Positions 37,266 through 50,570 of a stretch of DNA of 64,000 bases are shown here, in pieces; within the stretch, counting starts at the first letter, position 1; every line of letters begins with the position of its first letter. Origin of the DNA: Ptiloglossa arizonensis (taxonomy: Eukaryota > Arthropoda > Insecta > Hymenoptera > Colletidae). The DNA lies in contig NW_027478517.1 in assembly GCF_051014685.1 (NCBI RefSeq), positions 434,001-498,000 on the forward strand. The letters run 5' to 3'. The notes under the pieces are model-generated. The model saw only the letters and a program-made list of their open reading frames with translations, had not been told where the DNA came from and made no database searches. Made by a program: the position numbers and the translations under genes.

Positions 37266-38681
37266 AATCGCTTAACCAGAATGGCCTATGGGAAAAATAC
37301 AAGTACCGTTGTAATCGGGCGAGTTTCTACTTTCAAATGCAATAGGAATTTTTGGGTTAGGTCAATCCGTTCGCGAGATATGGGAGTTTAAAGCTAAGAA
37401 ATGGTTGAGAAGACAACAAATTTTTCGCAATTCTGCTGCTCCAAACGCTTAACCTGAATGGCCTAGGGAAAAAATACGCATACCGTTGTAACCGGGCCAG
37501 ATTCTACTTTCAGATGCGGCAGGAATTTTTGGGTTAGGTCAATCCGTTCGCGAGATATGGGAGTTTGAAGCCGAGAAATGGTTGACAAGACAACAAATTT
37601 CTCGCACTTCTGCTGCTCCAATCGCTTAACCAGAATGGCCTAGGGAAAAAATACGCATACCGTTGTAATCGGGCCAGATTCTACTTTCAGATGCGACAGG
37701 AATTTTTGGGTTAGGTCAATCCGTTCGCGAGATATGGGAGTTTGAAGCCAAGAAATGGTTGAGAAGACAACAAATTTTTCGCAATTCTGCTGCTCCAGTC
37801 GCTTAACCAGAATGGGCTAGGGAAAAAATACACATACCTTTGTAACCGGGCGAGTTTCTACTTTCAGACGCAACAGGAATTTTTGGGTTAGGTCAATCCG
37901 TTCGCGAGATATGGGAGTTTGAAGCCGAGAAATGGTTGACAAGACAACAAATTTCTCGCACTTCTGCTGCTCCAATCGCTTAACCAGAATGGCCTAGGGG
38001 AAAAATACAAGTACCGCTGTAATCGGGCCAGATTCTACTTTCAGTTACAATAGGAATTTTTGGGTTAGGTCAAACCGTTCGCGAGACATGGGACTTTGAA
38101 GCTAAGAAATGGTCGAGAAGACAACAAATTTTTCGCAATTCTGCTGCTCCAAACGCTTAACCAGAATGGGCTAGGGAAAAAATACACATACCGTTGTAAT
38201 CGGGCGAGTTTCTACTTTGAGAAGCAACAGCAATTTTTGGGTTAGGTCAATCCGTTCGCGAGATATGGGAGTTTGAAGCTAAGAAATGGTTGAGAAGACA
38301 ACAAATTTTTCGCAATTCTGCTGCTCCAAACGCTTAACCTGAATGGCCTAGGGAAAAAATACACATACCGTTGTAATCGGGCGAGTTTCTACTTTCAGAA
38401 GCAATAGGAATTTTTGGGTAAGGTCATTCCGTTCGCGAGATATGGGAGTTTGAAGACAAGAAATGGTTGAGAAGGCAAAAAATTTTTCGCAATTATGCTG
38501 CTCCAAACGCTTAACCAAAATGGCCTAAGGAAAAAATACACATACCGTTGTAATCGGGCGAGTTTCTACTTTCAGAAGCAACAGGAATTTTTGGGTTTGG
38601 TCAATCCGTTTGCGAGATATGGGAGTTTGAAGCCAAGAAATGGTTGAGAAGGCAAGAAATTTTTCGCAATTCTGCTGCTTC
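37266..38681 (+). repeat. 8-monomer higher-order unit (1416 bp), copy 1
   Basis: The rare GGCCTATGGGAAAAATACAA recurs at about 37283, 38699 and 40115, each 1416 bp apart. The tandem copy follows at once. Confidence 0.78.
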
Positions 38682-40097
38682 AAACGCTTAACCAGAATGG
38701 CCTATGGGAAAAATACAAGTACCGTTGTAATCGGGCGAGTTTCTACTTTCAAATGCAATAGGAATTTTTGGGTTAGGTCAATCCGTTCGCGAGATATGGG
38801 AGTTTAAAGCTAAGAAATGGTTGAGAAGACAACAAATTTTTCGCAATTCTGCTGCTCCAAACGCTTAACCTGAATGGCCTAGGGAAAAAATACGCATACC
38901 GTTGTAACCGGGCCAGATTCTACTTTCAGATGCGGCAGGAATTTTTGGGTTAGGTCAATCCGTTCGCGAGATATGGGAGTTTGAAGCCGAGAAATGGTTG
39001 ACAAGACAACAAATTTCTCGCACTTCTGCTGCTCCAATCGCTTAACCAGAATGGCCTAGGGAAAAAATACGCATACCGTTGTAATCGGGCCAGATTCTAC
39101 TTTCAGATGCGACAGGAATTTTTGGGTTAGGTCAATCCGTTCGCGAGATATGGGAGTTTGAAGCCAAGAAATGGTTGAGAAGACAACAAATTTTTCGCAA
39201 TTCTGCTGCTCCAGTCGCTTAACCAGAATGGGCTAGGGAAAAAATACACATACCTTTGTAACCGGGCGAGTTTCTACTTTCAGACGCAACAGGAATTTTT
39301 GGGTTAGGTCAATCCGTTCGCGAGATATGGGAGTTTGAAGCCGAGAAATGGTTGACAAGACAACAAATTTCTCGCACTTCTGCTGCTCCAATCGCTTAAC
39401 CAGAATGGCCTAGGGAAAAAATACGCATACCGTTGTAATCGGGCCAGATTCTACTTTCAGTTACAATAGGAATTTTTGGGTTAGGTCAAACCGTTCGCGA
39501 GACATGGGACTTTGAAGCTAAGAAATGGTCGAGAAGACAACAAATTTTTCGCAATTCTGCTGCTCCAAACGCTTAACCAGAATGGGCTAGGGAAAAAATA
39601 CACATACCGTTGTAATCGGGCGAGTTTCTACTTTGAGAAGCAACAGCAATTTTTGGGTTAGGTCAATCCGTTCGCGAGATATGGGAGTTTGAAGCTAAGA
39701 AATGGTTGAGAAGACAACAAATTTTTCGCAATTCTGCTGCTCCAAACGCTTAACCTGAATGGCCTAGGGAAAAAATACACATACCGTTGTAATCGGGCGA
39801 GTTTCTACTTTCAGAAGCAATAGGAATTTTTGGGTAAGGTCATTCCGTTCGCGAGATATGGGAGTTTGAAGACAAGAAATGGTTGAGAAGGCAAAAAATT
39901 TTTCGCAATTATGCTGCTCCAAACGCTTAACCAAAATGGCCTAAGGAAAAAATACACATACCGTTGTAATCGGGCGAGTTTCTACTTTCAGAAGCAACAG
40001 GAATTTTTGGGTTAGGTCAATCCGTTTGCGAGATATGGGAGTTTGAAGCCAAGAAATGGTTGAGAAGGCAAGAAATTTTTCGCAATTCTGCTGCTTC
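38682..40097 (+). repeat. 8-monomer higher-order unit (1416 bp), copy 2
   Basis: Tandem partner of 37266-38681, with a few substitutions (GGGTTTGGTC near 38594 against GGGTTAGGTC near 40010). Similarity continues about 70 bp past the unit edge. Confidence 0.78.
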
Positions 40098-43000
40098 AAA
40101 CGCTTAACCAGAATGGCCTATGGGAAAAATACAAGTACCGTTGTAATCGGGCGAGTTTCTACTTTCAGACGCAATAGGAATTTTTGGGAAAGGTCATTCC
40201 GTTCGCGAGATATGGGAGTTTGAAGACAAGAAATGGTTGAGAAGGCAAAAAATTTTTCGCAATTATGCTGCTCCAAACGCTTAACCAGAATGGCCTAAGG
40301 AAAAAATACACATACCGTTGTAATCGGGCGAGTTTCTACTTTCAGAAGCAACAGGAATTTTTTGTTAGGTCAATCCGTTCGCGAGAAATGGGAGTTTGAA
40401 GCCAAGAAATGGTAGAGAAAGCAAAAAATGTTTCACAATTCTGCTGCTCCAAACGCTTAACCAGAATGGCCTAGGGAAAAAATACACATACCGTTATAAT
40501 CGGGCGAGTTTCTACTTTCAGATGCAATAGGAATTTTTGGATTATGTCAATCCGTTCGCGAGATATGGGAGTTTGAATCCAAGAAATGGTTGAGAAGGCA
40601 AACAATTTTTCGCAATTCTGATGCTTCAAACGGTTAAACAGAATGGCCTAGGGAAAAAATACACATACCGTTGTAATCGTGCGAGTTTCTACTTTCAGTT
40701 ACAAATGGAATTTTTGGGTTAGGTCAATCCGTTCGCGAGACATGGGACTTTGAATCTAAGAAATGGTCGAGAAGACAACAAATTTTTCGCAATTCTGCTG
40801 CTCCAAACGCTTAACCAGAATGGGCTAGTGAAAAAATACACATACCGTTGTAATCGGGCGAGTTTCTACTTTCAGAAGCAACAGGAATTTTTGGGTTAGG
40901 TCAATCCGTTCGCGAGATATGGGAGTTTGAAGACAAGAAATGGTTGAGAAGGCAAAAAATTTTTCGCAATTCTGCTGCTCCAAACGCTTAACCAGAATGG
41001 CCTAAGGGAAAAATACCCATACCGTTCTAATCGGGCGAGTTTCTACTTCCAGATGCAACAGGAATTTTTGGGTTAGGTCAATCCGTTCGCGAGATATGGG
41101 AGTTTGAAGACAAGAAATGGTTGAGGAGGCAAAAAATTTCTCGCAATTATGCTGCTCCAAACGCTTAACCAGAATGGCCTAAGGAAAAAATACACATACC
41201 GTTGTAATCGGGCGAGTTTCTACTTTCAGAAGCAACAGGAATTTTTGGGTTAGGTCAATCCGTTCGCGAGATATGGGAGTGTGAAGCCAAGAAATGGTAG
41301 AGAAGGCAAAAAATTTTTCACAATTCTGCTGCTCCAAACGCTTAACCGGAATGGCCTAGGGAAAAAATAGAAATACCGTTATAATCGGGCGAGTTTCTAC
41401 TTTCAGATGCAATAGGAATTTTTGGGTTAGGTCAATCCGTTCGCGAGATATGGGAGTTCGAAGCCAAGAAATGGTTGAGAAGGCAAAAAATTTTTCGTAA
41501 TTCTGCTGCTTCAAACGGTTAACCAGAATGGCCTAGGGAAAAAATACACATTCCGTTGTAATCGTGCGAGTTTCTACTTTCAGTTACAATAGGAATTTTT
41601 GGGTTAGGTCAATCCGTTCGCGAGACATGGGACTTTTAAGCTAAGAAATGGTCGAGAAGACAACAAATTTTTCGCAATTCTGCTGCTCCAAACGCTTAAC
41701 CAGAACGGGCTAGTGAAAAAATACACATACCGTTGTAATCGGGCGCGTTTCTACTTTCAGAAGCAACAGGAATTTTTGGGTTAGGTCAATCCGTTCGCGA
41801 GATATGGGAGTTTGAAGCTAAGAAATGGTTGAGAAGACAACAAATTTTTCGCAATTCTGCTGCTCCAAACGCTTAACCTGAATGGCCTAGGGAAAAAATA
41901 CGCATACCGTTCTAATCGGGCGAGTTTCTACTTCCAGATGCAACAGGAATTTTTGGGTTAGGTCAATCCGTTCGCGAGATATGGGAGTTTGAAGACAAGA
42001 AATGGTTGAGGAGGCAAAAAATTTTTCGCAATTATGTTGCTCCAAACGCTTAACCAGAATGGCCTAAGGAAAAAATACACATACCGTTGTAATCGGCCGA
42101 GTTTCCACTTTCAGAAGCAACAGGAATTTTTGGGTTAGGTCAATCCGTTCGCGAGTTGTGGGAGTTTGAAGCCAAGAAATGGTAGAGAAGGCAAAAAATT
42201 TTTCACAATTCTGCTGCTCCAAACGCTTAACCAGAATGGCCTAAGGAAAAAATACACATACCGTTGTAATCGGGCGAGTTTCTACTTTCAGAAGCAACAG
42301 GAATTTTTGGGTTAGGTCAATCCGTTCGCGAGATATGGGAATTTGAAGCCAAGAAATGGTAGAGAAGGCAAAAAATTTTTCACAAATCTGCTGCTCCAAA
42401 CGCTTAACCAGGATGGCCTAAGGTAAAAATACACATACCGTTGTAATCGTGCGAGTTTCTACTTTCAGTTACAATAGGAATTTTTGGGTTAGGTCAATCC
42501 GTTCGCGAGACATGGGACTTTTAAGCTAAGAAATGGTCGAGAAGACAACAAATTTTTCGCAATTCTGCTGCTTCAAACGCTTAACCTGAATGGCCTAGGG
42601 AAAAAATACGCATACCGTTGTAATCGGGCCAGATTCTACTTTCAGATGCGACAGGAATTTTTGGGTTAGGTCAATCCGTTCGCGAGATATGGGAGTTTGA
42701 AGCTAAGAAATGGTTGAGAAGACAACAAATTTTTCGCAATTCTGCTGCTCCAAACGCTTAACCTGAATGGCCTAGGGAAAAAATACGCATACCGTTGTAA
42801 TCGGGCCAGATTCTACTTTCAGATGCGACAGGAATTTTTGGGTTATGTCAATCCGTTTGCGAGATATGGGAGTTTGAAGACAAGAAATGGTTGAGAAGGC
42901 AAAAAATTTTTCGCAATTCTGCTGCTCCAAACGCTTAACCAGAATGGCCTAAGGGAAAAATACCCATACCGTTCTAATCGGGCGAGTTTCTACTTCCAGA

Positions 43001-43956
43001 TGCAACAGGAATTTTTGGGTTAGGTCAATCCGTTCGCGAGATATGGGAGTTTGAAGCCAAGAAATGGTAGAGAAGGCAAAAAATTTTTCACAATTCTGCT
43101 GCTCCAAACGCTTAACCAGAATGGCCTAGGGAAAAAATACACATACCGTTATAATCGGGCGAGTTTCTACTTTCAGATGCAATAGGAATTTTTGGGTTAG
43201 GTCAATCTGTTCGCGAGATATGGGCGTTTGAAGCCAAGAAATGGTTGAGAAGGCAAAAAATTTTTCGCAATTCTGCTGCTTCAAACGGTTAACCAGAAGG
43301 TCCTAGGGAAAAAATACACATACCGTTGTAATCGGGCGAGTTTCTACTTTCAGATGCAATAGGAATTTTTGGGTTAGGTCAATTCGTTCGCGAGACATGG
43401 GACTTTGAAGCTAAGAAATGGTCGAGAAGACAACAAATTTTTCGCAATTCTGCTGCTCCAGTCGCTTAACCAGAATGGGCTAGGGAAAAAATACACATAC
43501 CTTTGTAACCGGGCGAGTTTCTACTTTCAGACGCAACAGGAATTTTTGGGTTAGGTCAATCCGTTCGCGAGATATGGGAGTTTGAAGCCAAGAAATGGTA
43601 GAGAAGGCAAAAAATTTTTCACAATTCTGCTGCTCCAAACGCTTAACCAGGATGGCCTAGGGAAAAAATGCACATACCGTTGTAATCGGGCGAGTTTCTA
43701 CTTTCAGATGCAATAGGAATTTTTGGGTTAGGTCAATACGTTCGCGAGATATGGGAGTTTGAAGCCAAGAAATGGTTGAGAAGACAACAAATTTTTCGCA
43801 ATTCTGCTGCTCCAATCGCTTAACCAGAATGGCCTAGGGGAAAAATACAAGTACCGTTGTAATCGGGCGAGTTTCTACTTTCAATTGCAATAGGAATTTT
43901 TGGGTTAGGTCAATCCGTTCGCAAGATATGGGAGTTTAAAGCTAAGAAATGGTTGA

Positions 43957-45152
43957 GAAGGCAAAAAATTTTTCGCAATTATGTTGCTCCAAACGCTTAA
44001 CCAGAATGGCCTAAGGAAAAAATACACATACCGTTGTAATCGGGCGAGTTTCCACTTTCAGAAGCAACAGGAATTTTTGGGTTAGGTCAATCCGTTCGCG
44101 AGTTGTGGGAGTTTGAAGCCAAGAAATGGTAGAGAAGGCAAAAAATTTTTCACAATTCTGCTGCTCCAAACGCTTAACCAGAATGGCCTAAGGAAAAAAT
44201 ACACATACCGTTGTAATCGGGCGAGTTTCTACTTTCAGAAGCAACAGGAATTTTTGGGTTAGGTCAATCCGTTCGCGAGATATGGGAATTTGAAGCCAAG
44301 AAATGGTAGAGAAGGCAAAAAATTTTTCACAAATTTGCTGCTCCAAACGCTTAACCAGGATGGCCTAAGGTAAAAATACACATACCGTTGTAATCGTGCG
44401 AGTTTCTACTTTCAGTTACAATAGGAATTTTTGGGTTAGGTCAATCCGTTCGCGAGACATGGGACTTTTAAGCTAAGAAATGGTCGAGAAGACAACAAAT
44501 TTTTCGCAATTCTGCTGCTTCAAACGCTTAACCTGAATGGCCTAGGGAAAAAATACGCATACCGTTGTAATCGGGCCAGATTCTACTTTCAGATGCGACA
44601 GGAATTTTTGGGTTAGGTCAATCCGTTCGCGAGATATGGGAGTTTGAAGCCAAGAAATGGTAGAGAAGGCAAAAAATTTTTCACAATTCTGCTGCTCCAA
44701 ACGCTTAACCAGAATGGCCTAGGGAAAAAATACACATACCGTTATAATCGGGCGAGTTTCTACTTTCAGATGCAATAGGAATTTTTGGGTTAGGTCAATC
44801 TGTTCGCGAGATATGGGCGTTTGAAGCCAAGAAATGGTTGAGAAGGCAAAAAATTTTTCGCAATTCTGCTGCTTCAAACGGTTAACCAGAAGGTCCTAGG
44901 GAAAAAATACACATACCGTTGTAATCGGGCGAGTTTCTACTTTCAGATGCAATAGGAATTTTTGGGTTAGGTCAATTCGTTCGCGAGACATGGGACTTTG
45001 AAGCTAAGAAATGGTCGAGAAGACAACAAATTTTTCGCAATTCTGCTGCTCCAGTCGCTTAACCAGAATGGGCTAGGGAAAAAATACACATACCTTTGTA
45101 ACCGGGCGAGTTTCTACTTTCAGACGCAACAGGAATTTTTGGGTTAGGTCAA
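43957..45152 (+). repeat. 14-monomer-spaced duplication, copy 1
   Basis: Matches 46435-47630 at an offset of 2478 bp. The rare AACCAGAAGGTCC occurs at 44884 and 47362, and also nine monomers upstream at 43291. Confidence 0.72.
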
Positions 45153-45189
45153 TCTGTTCGCGAGACATGGGACTTTGAAGCTAAGAATT

Positions 45190-45897
45190 GGTCGAGAAGA
45201 CAACAAATTTTTCGCAATTCTGCTGCTCCAAACGCTTAACCAGAACGGGCTAGTGAAAAAATACACATACCGTTGTAATCGGGCGCGTTTCTACTTTCAG
45301 AAGCAACAGGAATTTTTGGGTTAGGTCAATCCGTTCGCGAGATATGGGAGTTTGAAGCTAAGAAATGGTTGAGAAGACAACAAATTTTTCGCAATTCTGC
45401 TGCTCCAAACGCTTAACCTGAATGGCCTAGGGAAAAAATACGCATACCGTTGTAATCGGGCCAGATTCTACTTTCAGATGCGACAGGAATTTTTGGGTTA
45501 TGTCAATCCGTTTGCGAGATATGGGAGTTTGAAGACAAGAAATGGTTGAGAAGGCAAAAAATTTTTCGCAATTCTGCTGCTCCAAACGCTTAACCAGAAT
45601 GGCCTAAGGGAAAAATACCCATACCGTTCTAATCGGGCGAGTTTCTACTTCCAGATGCAACAGGAATTTTTGGGTTAGGTCAATCCGTTCGCGAGATATG
45701 GGAGTTTGAAGACAAGAAATGGTTGAGGAGGCAAAAAATTTTTCGCAATTATGTTGCTCCAAACGCTTAACCAGAATGGCCTAAGGAAAAAATACACATA
45801 CCGTTGTAATCGGGCGAGTTTCCACTTTCAGAAGCAACAGGAATTTTTGGGTTAGGTCAATCCGTTCGCGAGTTGTGGGAGTTTGAAGCCAAGAAAT
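45190..45897 (+). repeat. 4-monomer higher-order unit (708 bp), copy 1
   Basis: The rare GGGCGCGTTTC occurs at 45281 and 45989, 708 bp apart, and also at 41741, 20 monomers upstream. The tandem copy follows directly. Confidence 0.75.
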
Positions 45898-46605
45898 GGT
45901 CGAGAAGACAACAAATTTTTCGCAATTCTGCTGCTCCAAACGCTTAACCAGAACGGGCTAGTGAAAAAATACACATACCGTTGTAATCGGGCGCGTTTCT
46001 ACTTTCAGAAGCAACAGGAATTTTTGGGTTAGGTCAATCCGTTCGCGAGATATGGGAGTTTGAAGCTAAGAAATGGTTGAGAAGACAACAAATTTTTCGC
46101 AATTCTGCTGCTCCAAACGCTTAACCTGAATGGCCTAGGGAAAAAATACGCATACCGTTGTAATCGGGCCAGATTCTACTTTCAGATGCGACAGGAATTT
46201 TTGGGTTATGTCAATCCGTTTGCGAGATATGGGAGTTTGAAGACAAGAAATGGTTGAGAAGGCAAAAAATTTTTCGCAATTCTGCTGCTCCAAACGCTTA
46301 ACCAGAATGGCCTAAGGGAAAAATACCCATACCGTTCTAATCGGGCGAGTTTCTACTTCCAGATGCAACAGGAATTTTTGGGTTAGGTCAATCCGTTCGC
46401 GAGATATGGGAGTTTGAAGACAAGAAATGGTTGAGGAGGCAAAAAATTTTTCGCAATTATGTTGCTCCAAACGCTTAACCAGAATGGCCTAAGGAAAAAA
46501 TACACATACCGTTGTAATCGGGCGAGTTTCCACTTTCAGAAGCAACAGGAATTTTTGGGTTAGGTCAATCCGTTCGCGAGTTGTGGGAGTTTGAAGCCAA
46601 GAAAT
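45898..46605 (+). repeat. 4-monomer higher-order unit (708 bp), copy 2
   Basis: Tandem partner of 45190-45897. It contains the same TTTGCGAGATATG and TACCCATACCGTTC variants. Confidence 0.75.
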
Positions 46606-47630
46606 GGTAGAGAAGGCAAAAAATTTTTCACAATTCTGCTGCTCCAAACGCTTAACCAGAATGGCCTAAGGAAAAAATACACATACCGTTGTAATCGGGC
46701 GAGTTTCTACTTTCAGAAGCAACAGGAATTTTTGGGTTAGGTCAATCCGTTCGCGAGATATGGGAATTTGAAGCCAAGAAATGGTAGAGAAGGCAAAAAA
46801 TTTTTCACAAATCTGCTGCTCCAAACGCTTAACCAGGATGGCCTAAGGTAAAAATACACATACCGTTGTAATCGTGCGAGTTTCTACTTTCAGTTACAAT
46901 AGGAATTTTTGGGTTAGGTCAATCCGTTCGCGAGACATGGGACTTTTAAGCTAAGAAATGGTCGAGAAGACAACAAATTTTTCGCAATTCTGCTGCTTCA
47001 AACGCTTAACCTGAATGGCCTAGGGAAAAAATACGCATACCGTTGTAATCGGGCCAGATTCTACTTTCAGATGCGACAGGAATTTTTGGGTTAGGTCAAT
47101 CCGTTCGCGAGATATGGGAGTTTGAAGCCAAGAAATGGTAGAGAAGGCAAAAAATTTTTCACAATTCTGCTGCTCCAAACGCTTAACCAGAATGGCCTAG
47201 GGAAAAAATACACATACCGTTATAATCGGGCGAGTTTCTACTTTCAGATGCAATAGGAATTTTTGGGTTAGGTCAATCTGTTCGCGAGATATGGGCGTTT
47301 GAAGCCAAGAAATGGTTGAGAAGGCAAAAAATTTTTCGCAATTCTGCTGCTTCAAACGGTTAACCAGAAGGTCCTAGGGAAAAAATACACATACCGTTGT
47401 AATCGGGCGAGTTTCTACTTTCAGATGCAATAGGAATTTTTGGGTTAGGTCAATTCGTTCGCGAGACATGGGACTTTGAAGCTAAGAAATGGTCGAGAAG
47501 ACAACAAATTTTTCGCAATTCTGCTGCTCCAGTCGCTTAACCAGAATGGGCTAGGGAAAAAATACACATACCTTTGTAACCGGGCGAGTTTCTACTTTCA
47601 GACGCAACAGGAATTTTTGGGTTAGGTCAA
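46435..47630 (+). repeat. 14-monomer-spaced duplication, copy 2
   Basis: Partner of 43957-45152; edges approximate. Confidence 0.72.
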
Positions 47631-48965
47631 TCCGTTCGCGAGATATGGGAGTTTGAAGCCAAGAAATGGTAGAGAAGGCAAAAAATTTTTCACAATTCTG
47701 CTGCTCCAAACGCTTAACCAGGATGGCCTAGGGAAAAAATGCACATACCGTTGTAATCGGGCGAGTTTCTACTTTCAGATGCAATAGGAATTTTTGGGTT
47801 AGGTCAATACGTTCGCGAGATATGGGAGTTTGAAGCCAAGAAATGGTTGAGAAGACAACAAATTTTTCGCAATTCTGCTGCTCCAGTCGCTTAACCTGAA
47901 TGGGCTAGGGAAAAAATACACATACCTTTGTAATCGGGCGAGTTTCTACTTTCAAATGCAATAGGAATTTTTGGGTTAGGTCAATCCGTTCGCGAGATAT
48001 GGGAGTTTAAAGCTAAGAAATGGTTGAGAATACAACAAATTTTTCGCAATTCTGCTGCTCCAGTCGCTTAACCAGAATGGGCTAGGGAAAAAATACACAT
48101 ACCTTTGTAAACGGGCGAGTTTCTACTTTCAGACGCAACAGGAATTTTTGGGTTAGGTCAATCCGTTCGCGAGATATGGGAGTTTGAAGTCAAGAAATGG
48201 TTGAGAAGGCAAAAAATTTTTCGCAATTCTGCTGCTCCAAACGCTTAACCAGAATGGCCTAGGGAAAAAATGCACATACCGTTGTAATCGGGCGTGTTTC
48301 TACTTTCAGATGCAATAGGAATTTTTGGGTTAGGTCAATCCGCTCGCGCGATATGGGAGTTTGAAGACAAGAAATGGTTGAGAAGGCAAAAAATTTTTCG
48401 CAATTCTGCTGCTCCAAACGCTTAACCAGAATGGCCTAAGGAAAGAATACACATACCGTTGTAATCGGGCGAGTTTCTACTTCCAGATGCAACAGGAATT
48501 TTTGGGTTAGGTCAATCCGTTCGCGAGATATGGGACTTTGAAGCTAAGAAATGGTTGAGAAGACAACAAATTTTTCGCAATTCTGCTGCTCCAAACGCTT
48601 AACCTGAATGGCCTAGGGAAAAAATACGCATACCGTAGTAATCGGGCCAGATTCTACTTTCAGATGCGACAGGAATTTTTGGGTTAGGTCAATCCGTTCG
48701 CGAGATATGGGAGTTTGAAGCCAAGAAATGGTTGAGAAGACAACAAATTTTTCGCAATTCTGCTGCTCCAAACGCTTAACCAGAGTGGCCTAGGGAAAAA
48801 ATACGCATACCGTTGTAATCGGGCGAGATTCTACTTTAAGAAGCGACAGGAATTTTTGGGTTAGGTCAATCCGTTCGCGAGAAATGGGAGTTTGAAGCTA
48901 AGAAATGGTTGAGAAGACAACAAATTTTTCGCAATTCTGCTGCTCCAAACGCTTAACCTGAATGG
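47373..48965 (+). repeat. 9-monomer higher-order unit (1593 bp), copy 1
   Basis: Identity with the next block begins at 47373/48966 in the CCTAGGGA segment. The offset of 1593 = 9 x 177 is exact, for example CTCCAGTCGCTTAACCTG at 47881 and 49474. Confidence 0.82.
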
Positions 48966-50570
48966 CCTAGGGAAAAAATACACATACCGTTGTAATCGGG
49001 CGAGTTTCTACTTTCAGATGCAATAGGAATTTTTGGGTTAGGTCAATTCGTTCGCGAGACATGGGACTTTGAAGCTAAGAAATGGTCGAGAAGACAACAA
49101 ATTTTTCGCAATTCTGCTGCTCCAGTCGCTTAACCAGAATGGGCTAGGGAAAAAATACACATACCTTTGTAACCGGGCGAGTTTCTACTTTCAGACGCAA
49201 CAGGAATTTTTGGGTTAGGTCAATCCGTTCGCGAGATATGGGAGTTTGAAGCCAAGAAATGGTAGAGAAGGCAAAAAATTTTTCACAATTCTGCTGCTCC
49301 AAACGCTTAACCAGGATGGCCTAGGGAAAAAATGCACATACCGTTGTAATCGGGCGAGTTTCTACTTTCAGATGCAATAGGAATTTTTGGGTTAGGTCAA
49401 TACGTTCGCGAGATATGGGAGTTTGAAGCCAAGAAATGGTTGAGAAGACAACAAATTTTTCGCAATTCTGCTGCTCCAGTCGCTTAACCTGAATGGGCTA
49501 GGGAAAAAATACACATACCTTTGTAATCGGGCGAGTTTCTACTTTCAAATGCAATAGGAATTTTTGGGTTAGGTCAATCCGTTCGCGAGATATGGGAGTT
49601 TAAAGCTAAGAAATGGTTGAGAATACAACAAATTTTTCGCAATTCTGCTGCTCCAGTCGCTTAACCAGAATGGGCTAGGGAAAAAATACACATACCTTTG
49701 TAAACGGGCGAGTTTCTACTTTCAGACGCAACAGGAATTTTTGGGTTAGGTCAATCCGTTCGCGAGATATGGGAGTTTGAAGTCAAGAAATGGTTGAGAA
49801 GGCAAAAAATTTTTCGCAATTCTGCTGCTCCAAACGCTTAACCAGAATGGCCTAGGGAAAAAATGCACATACCGTTGTAATCGGGCGTGTTTCTACTTTC
49901 AGATGCAATAGGAATTTTTGGGTTAGGTCAATCCGCTCGCGCGATATGGGAGTTTGAAGACAAGAAATGGTTGAGAAGGCAAAAAATTTTTCGCAATTCT
50001 GCTGCTCCAAACGCTTAACCAGAATGGCCTAAGGAAAGAATACACATACCGTTGTAATCGGGCGAGTTTCTACTTCCAGATGCAACAGGAATTTTTGGGT
50101 TAGGTCAATCCGTTCGCGAGATATGGGACTTTGAAGCTAAGAAATGGTTGAGAAGACAACAAATTTTTCGCAATTCTGCTGCTCCAAACGCTTAACCTGA
50201 ATGGCCTAGGGAAAAAATACGCATACCGTAGTAATCGGGCCAGATTCTACTTTCAGATGCGACAGGAATTTTTGGGTTAGGTCAATCCGTTCGCGAGATA
50301 TGGGAGTTTGAAGCCAAGAAATGGTTGAGAAGACAACAAATTTTTCGCAATTCTGCTGCTCCAAACGCTTAACCAGAGTGGCCTAGGGAAAAAATACGCA
50401 TACCGTTGTAATCGGGCGAGATTCTACTTTAAGAAGCGACAGGAATTTTTGGGTTAGGTCAATCCGTTCGCGAGAAATGGGAGTTTGAAGCTAAGAAATG
50501 GTTGAGAAGACAACAAATTTTTCGCAATTCTGCTGCTCCAAACGCTTAACCTGAATGGCCTAGGGAAAAA
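48966..50570 (+). repeat. 9-monomer higher-order unit (1593 bp), copy 2
   Basis: Tandem partner of 47373-48965. It ends where a one-base deletion in the A-run (AGGGAAAAATACCC, about 50562) introduces a different monomer type. That deletion also shifts the minus-strand frame seen at 50454-50717. Confidence 0.82.
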